Origin: CAZFAT01 sp964517075
Lineage (GTDB): Bacteria > Acidobacteriota > Vicinamibacteria > Vicinamibacterales > SCN-69-37
Assembly (NCBI GenBank): GCA_964517075.1
Contig: CAZFAT010000049.1
Location: 1 to 5,086, forward strand
DNA: 5,086 nucleotides
Direction: 5' to 3'
Below, one piece after another: positions 1 through 5,086 of the stretch; position 1 is the stretch's first letter, and each line of letters begins with the position of its first letter. The notes below the pieces were generated by a model. The model did not search any database, was not told where the DNA came from, and saw nothing but the letters and a program-made list of their open reading frames with translations. The position numbers were made by a program, and so were the translations under genes.

Positions 1-18
1 CGGAGCCGCGCGCGCGAC

Positions 19-1716
19 ATGACCCGAGAGACGCGCCCCGTCTGGCGGCTGGCCATCGCCGCCACCCGCGCAGTCGGCCGCACGGCGCAGGCGCAGGACG
101 GGGCCGGCCCAGGCGCCCTCGCGAAATGGTCGCAGGACGCCGGGCCCCTCACCGATCTCATGGGCCGCCGAGTCACGCTGGCGTCGCTCCCGACGGCGGC
201 CGGGGCCGAGGTATGGGTCGTGCGGATCCAGGCGGCCTGGTGCGGCACGTGCCAGTGGCAGGCCGAATGGACGCCGACGCTTGCCGCGCGGTATCGGGAC
301 CGCGTCGCGGTCATCGATCTTCTCATTGCCGACGAGGACAACCAACCCGCGGATGCGGCGGCCGGCGCGCGCTGGCACTCGAGGACCCGCAGCGCGGCCT
401 TGACGCTGCTGGCCGAGCCCGGCACGCTCGCAGCGGTGTTTCCGCTGCCGGCGCCCCTGCCGCGTATCGTGGTGATCGATCGCCGTACCGGTTCGGTCGC
501 GGCCACGCTCGCGAACCCTGATCCCGATCGGCTGCTCGACGCGATCGACCGCGCGCTCGGCGGAACCGCCACCGTCCACGCGCGCACGGCGCGCGTGGAC
601 GGTCTCTTCGCGCCCGATCAGTGGGCCATCATCCGGGGCATGCGGCTGCCGGCGGCCACCCCGCCCGATCCCACCAATCGCGTGGCCGACGATCCCCTCG
701 CGGCCGACCTCGGGTTCGCGCTGTTCTTCGACAAGGGGCTGTCGGAGGCCGGGATCGCGTGCGCCAGTTGTCACAACGCGGATCACCTCTTTGCCGATCA
801 CCAGAACCGGCCCTCCTACGGCACGGGCAACGCGCGGCGGAACGTGCCGCCGCTGGTGCTGCTCGATCTGGCGCGCTCGCAGTTCTGGGATGGCCGGGCC
901 GATTCCGTGTGGAGCCAGGCGGTGATGCCGATCGAGGACCCGCACGAGATGGGCTCGGACCGGCTGTATGTGGCGCATCAGCTGCGGGCGCGCTACCAGC
1001 CCGACTACGAGGCCGTGTTCGGGCCGTTGCCGGCCGCCCTCGACGATCGCCGGCGGTTTCCGCTCCACGCGCGGCCGGGCACGGAGGCGTGGGCGCGGAT
1101 GCGGCCGGACGATCAGCACGCGGTGTCCGACGTGTTCGCGAATGTCGGCAAGGCGCTCGCCGCGTTCGAGCGGCAGATCCGCGTGGCACCGACGGCCCTC
1201 GACCGCTACGCCGCCGGCGACATCGACGCCTTGAGCCCCGCCGAAAAGGACGGGCTCGTGGCATTTCTGGACGCTGGGTGCGCGCAATGCCACTTCGGGC
1301 CGCGCCTGTCGAACGACGCGTTTCACAACCTGCGGTTTCCGACCGCCCGCGCCGACGGACAGCCCGATCGCGGCCGCGCGGAGGGCGCCGCCGACCTGGC
1401 CGCAAGCGAGTTCTCGCGTCACGGCCTGTTCAGCGACGCGCCGACGGCGCCGCCGCCGGCGCCCCGCGTCAATCGCGCCGAGGGCGCCTTCCGCACGCCC
1501 GGCCTGCGCGGGGTCGCCGCGACGTCCCCGTACGGGCATGGCGGCGGCTTCGACGACCTGCGCGCGGTGATCGAGGCGCATCGCACGGGCGGTCTGCCCG
1601 CGGAGAGCCCGGCCACGCTCGGCGAGGCCGAACCCTGGACCCAGGGCTTCGATCCCGCGCTCACCGGGCGCATCGTGCGCTTCCTGAACGGCTTGCGCGC
1701 GGACATCGTCAGATAG
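19..1716 (+). CDS. Thioredoxin-like / di-haem cytochrome c peroxidase (MauG-like) fusion protein
   Basis: The product is probably a periplasmic two-domain redox protein. Residues about 35-180 look like a thioredoxin/redoxin fold, with an active-site W74-C75-G-T-C78 and a likely cis-proline at P148 before IVVID. Residues about 200-560 are a bacterial di-haem peroxidase domain. It has two haem c sites, C248-A-S-C251-H252 and C421-A-Q-C424-H425, the inter-haem tryptophan motif FWDGRA (W290), a PHEMG glutamate (E310), and the C-terminal FRTPGLRG...PYGHGG block (H507). Family members reduce peroxide or, as in MauG, oxidise a protein substrate; the substrate here is unknown. T269 occupies the position of the distal His71 of Pseudomonas CCP, as in MauG-type proteins. 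H521 occupies the usual Met/Tyr ligand position of the second haem. The ATG at 19 has only a distant GGAG (2-5), and the frame is open to the window edge, so the true start may lie upstream. The N-terminus resembles a signal peptide ending AQAQ-D27, but arginines 17 and 21 interrupt its core. Domain calls are firm; the precise activity is not. Confidence 0.9.
   Translation: MTRETRPVWRLAIAATRAVGRTAQAQDGAGPGALAKWSQDAGPLTDLMGRRVTLASLPTAAGAEVWVVRIQAAWCGTCQWQAEWTPTLAARYRDRVAVIDLLIADEDNQPADAAAGARWHSRTRSAALTLLAEPGTLAAVFPLPAPLPRIVVIDRRTGSVAATLANPDPDRLLDAIDRALGGTATVHARTARVDGLFAPDQWAIIRGMRLPAATPPDPTNRVADDPLAADLGFALFFDKGLSEAGIACASCHNADHLFADHQNRPSYGTGNARRNVPPLVLLDLARSQFWDGRADSVWSQAVMPIEDPHEMGSDRLYVAHQLRARYQPDYEAVFGPLPAALDDRRRFPLHARPGTEAWARMRPDDQHAVSDVFANVGKALAAFERQIRVAPTALDRYAAGDIDALSPAEKDGLVAFLDAGCAQCHFGPRLSNDAFHNLRFPTARADGQPDRGRAEGAADLAASEFSRHGLFSDAPTAPPPAPRVNRAEGAFRTPGLRGVAATSPYGHGGGFDDLRAVIEAHRTGGLPAESPATLGEAEPWTQGFDPALTGRIVRFLNGLRADIVR
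571..603. repeat. Perfect 15-bp inverted repeat with 3-nt loop inside the peroxidase fusion gene
   Basis: Bases 571-585 are exactly complementary to 589-603, leaving a three-base loop (586-588). The stem is very GC-rich, so it would form a stable hairpin in RNA. It encodes residues about 185-195 (TVHARTARVDG), exactly between the thioredoxin-like and the haem domains. Its function is unknown. It could be chance in GC-rich DNA, a remnant of a small inserted palindrome, or a translational pause between two domains. Confidence 0.75.
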
Positions 1717-1719
1717 ATC

Positions 1720-1745
1720 GGCGCGCGGTCGGGCCTGCGCGCGCC
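1720..1745. terminator. GC hairpin just after the peroxidase gene; weak candidate terminator
   Basis: Four bases after the TAG stop, 1720-1727 pairs with 1738-1745 in a perfect 8-bp all-GC stem around a 10-nt loop. No run of T follows, so it does not match a classical intrinsic terminator. It could stabilise the 3' end of the upstream mRNA or attenuate read-through into the next gene. The call rests only on position and stem. Confidence 0.3.
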
Positions 1746-1770
1746 CGTATCCTGCCCGCATAATACGGAC

Positions 1771-1776
1771 GAGGTG
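1771..1776 (+). promoter_or_regulatory. Ribosome binding site of the COG3671-like gene
   Basis: GAGGTG lies 8 nt before the ATG at 1785, a good Shine-Dalgarno match at normal spacing. It is the only clear ribosome binding site in the window, and it fixes the start of the membrane protein gene. Confidence 0.7.
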
Positions 1777-1784
1777 ACTGCCCC

Positions 1785-2189
1785 ATGGACGCCACCGTTC
1801 TCCCCGATGACCGCATGCGTTCGCTGACCAACTGGACGACCCTCATCTACGCCCTGCACGCGTTCAGCCTGCTGACCGGCATTCTCGGCACGGCCACCGT
1901 CATCGGGGCGTTTCTTGTCGGGTGGCCGTCGATCATCGCCGTGATCCTGAACTACGTGAAGCGCGCCGAGGCGCAGGGCACCTGGCTCGAGTCGCACTTC
2001 CGCTGGCAGATCCGCACCTTCTGGTTCGGCGTCCTCTGGGTGGGACTCTGCGTGCTCTTCGTCATCTTCACGCTGGGCATCGGCATTCTCTTCGTGTGGA
2101 TCCCGCTCATCGCCGTCACGATCTGGTTCGTCTATCGGATCGTTCGCGGGTGGATGCGGCTCAGCGCGCGGCAGCCGATGTACGCGTAG
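1785..2189 (+). CDS. Small integral membrane protein, COG3671 / DUF4870-like
   Basis: This is a 134-aa protein of unknown function with three predicted membrane segments: residues about 19-45 (perhaps continuing to 57), 79-97 and 99-117. Between the first two lies a polar loop with the motif W67-L-E-S-H-F-R-W-Q-I-R-T-F-W. After the last segment comes Y117-R-I-V-R-G-W. Both motifs are characteristic of the COG3671 family of predicted membrane proteins, and the length is normal for it. The basic loop and tail (KRAE, RIVRGWMR) suggest those parts face the cytoplasm. The start is well supported by GAGGTG 8 nt upstream. The gene lies 68 bp after the peroxidase fusion and 42 bp before the LLM enzyme on the same strand, so co-transcription is possible, though a GC hairpin precedes it. 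No catalytic residues are evident and no biochemical role is established for the family. Confidence 0.85.
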   Translation: MDATVLPDDRMRSLTNWTTLIYALHAFSLLTGILGTATVIGAFLVGWPSIIAVILNYVKRAEAQGTWLESHFRWQIRTFWFGVLWVGLCVLFVIFTLGIGILFVWIPLIAVTIWFVYRIVRGWMRLSARQPMYA

Positions 2190-2231
2190 GCCGCCCGCGG
2201 CTCGCGAACCGCCCGCACGTCGGTCACTCAC

Positions 2232-3269
2232 ATGGCACACATCGAACTGGGCCTCGACACGTTCGGTGACGTGACGTTCGGCCCGGACGATCAGCTCATC
2301 TCCCAGCCGCAGACGCTCCGGCACGTCGTCGAGGAAGCCGCGCTGGCTGACGAGGTCGGGGTCGACGCGTTTGGCGTCGGCGAGCACCATCGGCCGGATT
2401 TCGCGATTTCGGCGCCGGAAGTGCTGCTGGGCGCCATCGCCGGCCGGACGCGACGCATCCGGCTCGGGTCCGCGGTCACGGTGCTGAGCACGGACGACCC
2501 GGTGCGCGTCTACCAGCGCTTCTCCACGCTCGACGCGGTGTCGGGTGGCCGCGCCGAGATCACGGTCGGCCGCGGTTCGTTCACGGAGTCCTATCCCCTC
2601 TTCGGCTACGACCTCTCGCAGTATGAGCTGCTGTTCGAGGAGAAACTGGCGCTGTTCGCCGCGCTGGTGGAGGGACGCCCGGTGACATGGTCCGGTCGCA
2701 CCCGCGCCACGCTGACCGATCAGACCATCTATCCGCCGATGGAGCACGGCACGCTGCGCGCCTGGGTCGCCGTCGGCGGCAGCCCCGAGTCCGTCGTCCG
2801 CGCCGCGCGCAACGGACTGCCACTGATGCTCGCGATCATTGGCGGCAACCCGCGCCGCTTCACGGCCTACACCGATCTGTATCGCCGCTCGCTCGAGCAG
2901 TTCAAGAAAGAGGCGCTCCCAATCGGGGCCCACTCGCCGGGCCACGTGGCGGAGACCGACGAGCAGGCGCGCGACGACGTCCGGCCGCACTACCTGGCGA
3001 TGATGAGCCGCATCGGCCGCGAGCGGGGCTGGGCGCCCATGGGCCCGGACCACTTCGAGCGCGAAGCCGGCCCCGGCGGTGCGCTCGTCGTCGGATCGCC
3101 CGAGACGGTCGCGACGAAAATCGTGAAGACCGTGCGTGCCCTCGGCCTCGCACGCTTCGACCTCAAGTACAGCAACGGCACGCTGCCGCACGACAAGCTG
3201 ATGAGGAGCATCGAACTGTTCGGCACGAAGGTGGTGCCGAGGGTGCGGGAGATGATGGCGGGTGCGTGA
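2232..3269 (+). CDS. LLM class flavin-dependent oxidoreductase (Atu2307/2I7G-like)
   Basis: This 345-aa protein has the bacterial-luciferase-like TIM-barrel fold. Features in order are: strand 1 with LGLDTFGDV (residues 6-14), G50-E-H-H-R near the flavin site, R75-I-R-L-G-S-A-V, the STDDPVRVYQRFSTLDAVSGGRAEITVGRGSF block (86-117), the AWVAVGGSPESVVRAARNGLPLMLAIIGG strand-helix (177-205), and the late VVGSPETVATKI motif (286-297). These match the subfamily typified by Agrobacterium Atu2307 (PDB 2I7G), usually about 335-345 aa, so the gene appears intact. Such enzymes are cytoplasmic and use reduced flavin (FMN or, in some branches, F420) to oxidise small organic substrates. The substrate cannot be read from the sequence. 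The ATG at 2232 begins the conserved first strand directly but has no obvious Shine-Dalgarno. The gene follows the membrane protein by 42 bp and converges on the NHL gene. Confidence 0.92.
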   Translation: MAHIELGLDTFGDVTFGPDDQLISQPQTLRHVVEEAALADEVGVDAFGVGEHHRPDFAISAPEVLLGAIAGRTRRIRLGSAVTVLSTDDPVRVYQRFSTLDAVSGGRAEITVGRGSFTESYPLFGYDLSQYELLFEEKLALFAALVEGRPVTWSGRTRATLTDQTIYPPMEHGTLRAWVAVGGSPESVVRAARNGLPLMLAIIGGNPRRFTAYTDLYRRSLEQFKKEALPIGAHSPGHVAETDEQARDDVRPHYLAMMSRIGRERGWAPMGPDHFEREAGPGGALVVGSPETVATKIVKTVRALGLARFDLKYSNGTLPHDKLMRSIELFGTKVVPRVREMMAGA

Positions 3270-3274
3270 TCCAG

Positions 3275-3337
3275 ATGGAGAGGCGGACCTTCAGGTCCGC
3301 CTGGTATTCCCGCCGACCTGAAGGTCGGCGGCTCCAT
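3275..3337. repeat. 63-bp compound inverted repeat (three-way junction) between convergent genes; REP-like, possible bidirectional terminator
   Basis: Outer arms 3275-3280 and 3332-3337 (ATGGAG/CTCCAT) enclose two perfect palindromic hairpins. The first is 3282-3290 with 3293-3301 (9 bp, loop TC), and the second is 3310-3319 with 3322-3331 (10 bp, loop GA). An 8-nt spacer, 3302-3309, separates them. The two hairpins share the core CCTTCAGGTC in opposite orientation, so the element is also an imperfect inverted pair. It starts 5 bp after the LLM stop and ends 14 bp before the NHL stop on the other strand. It would fold similarly in either transcript, which suits a shared transcript-end structure. 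The form resembles dispersed REP/BIME-type repeats, but only one copy is in this window, so dispersal is inferred. Confidence 0.8.
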
Positions 3338-3351
3338 TCTCCCACTCAGAA

Positions 3352-4431
3352 CTATGCGATCTTCCTCAGCTTCGTCACCCTGCCGACTTCCACCCACTCG
3401 ACCACGAAGATGTTGCCGGAGTGATCGAAGCAGGCGCCGTGGGGCTGGATGAACTGGCCCGGCACGAAGTTCTCGCGCGGGCCGGTGCGTAGCGGGTTGG
3501 ACCACTTCGGCGCGTTCGAGTCGCCGAGGTGCGCCACGATCTGGTTGCCGCGATCGATCAGTGTCACGCGGCCGTGCAGGTCGGGAATCACGACGAAGCC
3601 GTCGCGCTCGTCGAAGTGACAGGGCAACCGGAAGCCTTGAATGGTGTCGATGGGGCGGCCATCGGGGGTGAACCGCTGCAGGCGGTTGTTGCGCCGGTCG
3701 GCGACGACGAGGACGGGCGATTCGCGACGGGTGTCCATCCAGATCCCGTGCGGCTCGGCGAGCTGGCCCAGGTCCGCGCCACGCCCGCCAAAGGATCGAA
3801 TGAAGGCGCCCTTGCTGTCGTACTGATTGACGAAGTACGACCCGTAGCCGTCGCCGACGTAGACGTCGCCGTTGGGCGCGATGGCCACGTTGGTGGGGTT
3901 GTAGCGGCGCGCGACGCCGTCCGGGCCCGGGCGATAGCCCTCGACGTCGGGCGGGCCGTCGATGCGCCACACGATCTCGCCCCGGAGTGTCGCCTTCACG
4001 ACCGCGGCCTGAATCTCTGGCTGCACGGAGGCCTTGGGATTCGCGGCGTTCACCGTCAGGTAGAGGAACTCGTCCTTCCCCTCGCGCCGGAGCTGCATGC
4101 CGTGCGCCACGCCGCGGAACTGCCGGCCCCACGACCGGACGAACTTCCCGCCGGGGTCGAACACCACGACCGAGTCCGCGCTCTCGCTCGTGGCGTGGAC
4201 GGTGTGGTGAACGTGCATGAACCCCTGCGCGTCCTCGACGACCGCGTGCGTATTGCCCCAACGCAGCGACGGCGGCAGGACGCCCCAGTCGTGGATGGCC
4301 TCGTAGCGGTAGGCGCCCTCACCCAGTACAGGCAGGCGAGTGCCCGCCTTGTCCTGCACTCCGAGCAGGATGGGCGACAGCACGGGCGCAGCGACGGCGG
4401 CAGTCAGAAACTCGCGGCGGGTGGTGGTCAT
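3352..4431 (-). CDS. Tat-exported NHL-repeat beta-propeller protein
   Basis: This 359-aa protein begins with a twin-arginine signal (T4-R-R-E-F-L9, then a hydrophobic stretch to about 24), so it should be exported folded. The rest is an NHL-type beta-propeller, probably six-bladed. Blade-like repeats show the alternation of G-D/N-V-Y-V-G-D and F-x-x-x-G: NTHAVVEDAQGFMHVHH (60-76), VVFDPGGKFVRSWG (89-102), NVAIAPNGDVYVGDGYGSYFVNQYDSKGAFIRSFG (181-215), PHGIWMDTRRESPVLVVADRRNNRLQRFTPDG (227-258), and the closing QPHGACFDHSGNIFVVEW (329-346). Similar propellers occur in peptidylglycine alpha-amidating lyase, but no activity can be assigned from sequence alone. An upstream in-frame start would add 52 residues with no export signal. 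The ATG at 4431 is preferred for the Tat motif and because it overlaps the preceding DUF1501 stop as ATGA, with no separate Shine-Dalgarno, which implies translational coupling. The stop is TAG. Confidence 0.88.
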   Translation of the reverse strand: MTTTRREFLTAAVAAPVLSPILLGVQDKAGTRLPVLGEGAYRYEAIHDWGVLPPSLRWGNTHAVVEDAQGFMHVHHTVHATSESADSVVVFDPGGKFVRSWGRQFRGVAHGMQLRREGKDEFLYLTVNAANPKASVQPEIQAAVVKATLRGEIVWRIDGPPDVEGYRPGPDGVARRYNPTNVAIAPNGDVYVGDGYGSYFVNQYDSKGAFIRSFGGRGADLGQLAEPHGIWMDTRRESPVLVVADRRNNRLQRFTPDGRPIDTIQGFRLPCHFDERDGFVVIPDLHGRVTLIDRGNQIVAHLGDSNAPKWSNPLRTGPRENFVPGQFIQPHGACFDHSGNIFVVEWVEVGRVTKLRKIA

Positions 4432-5086
4432 CGGAAGAGCGCCATGGCCGGCTTGCCGAGACCGTCTCTGGTCACGTACACCGGCCGTTTCTCGGCCATG
4501 TAGGCCGTGTCGGGGGCCATCCCCAGTGCGTGGTACATCGTGGCGTGCAGGTCTTCGATGGGCATCGCGCCTTCGATCGTCGTGCACGGCCGCTCGTCCG
4601 CGGTCTTGCCGTACACGAAGCCGCGCTTGATGCCCCCGCCGAACATGAGGATCGATCCGGCCGCGGTGAAGTGGCGGTGCATGCCGTAGTGGCGCGGTTC
4701 GGTCATCACGTCAGGGATGTTGATCGCCTGGTCGCGGACTTCCCTCCCGACCTTCCCTTCGGTGACGGCGTCGCGGCCGAACTCGCTGGCGAGGACGACC
4801 AGCGTGCGATCGAGCAGGCCGCGCGCCTCGAGATCGCGAATCAGCTGCGCGACCGGTGCGTCGATGATGGCCTTCATGGACCGCGCGCGCTCGTGTCCGT
4901 TCTCGTGCGTGTCCCAGTACACGAAGGGAATGTACTCCGACGTCACCTCGACGTAGCGCGCGCCGTTCTCGATGAGGCGACGGGCGTGGAGGCAGCCCTG
5001 GCCGAACCGGCGGGCCGCGTTGGGCCGCGCGGTCGCCTCGGGCTCGAGCGCCAGATCGATGGCGCGCGCCGCCGGCGAACGCAGCA
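4428..5086 (-). CDS. DUF1501 domain protein (alkaline-phosphatase superfamily), C-terminal part only
   Basis: About 218 C-terminal residues are visible; the reading frame runs off the right edge, so the start and any Tat signal are missing. A GTG at 4946 could be taken as a start, but the open frame continues upstream with family sequence. Numbered from the first full codon at the edge, it has F27-G-Q-G-C-L-H-A-R-R-L, R43-Y-V-E-V, W57-D-T-H-E, the GLLDRTLVVLASEFGR block (89-104), a GGGIKRGFVYGKT block (149-161), and the closing I169-E-G-A-M-P-I-E-D-L-H-A-T-M-Y-H-A-L-G block. These are DUF1501 hallmarks. The family belongs to the sulfatase/alkaline phosphatase superfamily and is usually exported; its reaction is not established. 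It is usually encoded beside DUF1549/DUF1553 cytochrome-like proteins in Planctomycetota, Verrucomicrobiota and Acidobacteriota, so one may lie beyond 5086. The usual EFGRTP...GRDHW segment is replaced by EFGRD, a roughly 25-residue stretch, then H132-Y-G-M-H-R-H-F. The stop overlaps the NHL gene start (ATGA). Confidence 0.9.
   Translation of the reverse strand, partial: LRSPAARAIDLALEPEATARPNAARRFGQGCLHARRLIENGARYVEVTSEYIPFVYWDTHENGHERARSMKAIIDAPVAQLIRDLEARGLLDRTLVVLASEFGRDAVTEGKVGREVRDQAINIPDVMTEPRHYGMHRHFTAAGSILMFGGGIKRGFVYGKTADERPCTTIEGAMPIEDLHATMYHALGMAPDTAYMAEKRPVYVTRDGLGKPAMALFR

Noticed and set aside
621..1763. A 380-codon plus-strand frame inside the peroxidase gene.
   Set aside because: It is a +2 shadow of the haem domain with an Arg/Ala/Gly-rich product. 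The haem motifs are in the other frame.
1745..1768. CCGTAT...ATACGG dyad and a CATAAT -10-like hexamer (1759-1764) before the membrane protein gene.
   Set aside because: There is no matching -35 at normal spacing, and the implied transcript start would fall on the ribosome binding site. A six-base dyad with a 12-nt gap is weak evidence for an operator.
1419..3191. A 590-codon open frame on the minus strand.
   Set aside because: It runs antisense across the peroxidase C-terminus, the membrane protein gene and the LLM gene, all of which have clear family motifs. Its product is rich in Arg, Ala, Glu and Asp with no recognisable domain. Long antisense frames are expected in GC-rich, GC3-biased genes.
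2990..4261. A 423-codon minus-strand frame spanning the LLM gene end, the intergenic repeat and the NHL gene.
   Set aside because: It is a shifted frame of the NHL gene that reads through the palindromic repeat into the antisense of the LLM gene. The composition is Arg/Pro/Ala-rich with no motifs.
3529..4503. A 324-codon plus-strand frame opposite the NHL gene.
   Set aside because: It is a mirror of the NHL gene codons. The Tat signal and propeller repeats on the minus strand identify the real gene.
4432..4587. An upstream extension of the NHL gene to a start at 4587.
   Set aside because: The extra 52 residues are Arg-rich, overlap DUF1501 coding sequence, and would bury the Tat signal.

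Overview
The window comes from a GC-rich bacterium with dense, strongly GC3-biased genes. The gene set is a di-haem cytochrome c peroxidase/MauG-like protein, a DUF1501 protein paired with a Tat-exported NHL propeller protein, and an LLM flavin enzyme. There is also a short compound-hairpin repeat between convergent genes. This combination is typical of soil Acidobacteriota, with Vicinamibacteria-like lineages my best guess; Gemmatimonadota or Planctomycetota-related genomes remain possible. That placement is inferred from gene content, as no marker gene is present.

Layout. The plus strand carries three genes. First is a 565-aa fusion of a thioredoxin-like domain and a di-haem c-type peroxidase (19-1716). 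Next is a small COG3671-type membrane protein (1785-2189) with a good ribosome binding site. Third is an LLM-class flavin-dependent oxidoreductase resembling the Atu2307 (PDB 2I7G) group (2232-3269). The minus strand then converges on these with a two-gene unit: a DUF1501 (alkaline-phosphatase-superfamily) protein whose 5' part lies beyond the right edge (4428-5086), and a Tat-signal NHL beta-propeller protein (3352-4431). The two overlap by an ATGA. A 63-bp element that can fold into a three-way junction (3275-3337) fills the gap between the convergent units.

How they fit together. The fusion protein, the NHL protein and the DUF1501 protein are all expected to act outside the cytoplasm. The DUF1501-NHL pair is likely one transcript with coupled translation. 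The membrane protein and LLM enzyme lie on the same strand after the peroxidase with gaps of 68 and 42 bp, but nothing in their sequence ties them to it functionally.

No complete new defence, mobile or biosynthetic system is visible. The observations most worth a second look are the domain architecture and apparent histidine haem ligand of the peroxidase, a perfect 15-bp inverted repeat at its domain junction, its poor export signal, and the intergenic three-way-junction repeat. No tRNA, rRNA, CRISPR array or transposase was found. No gene-free stretch exceeds 100 bases.
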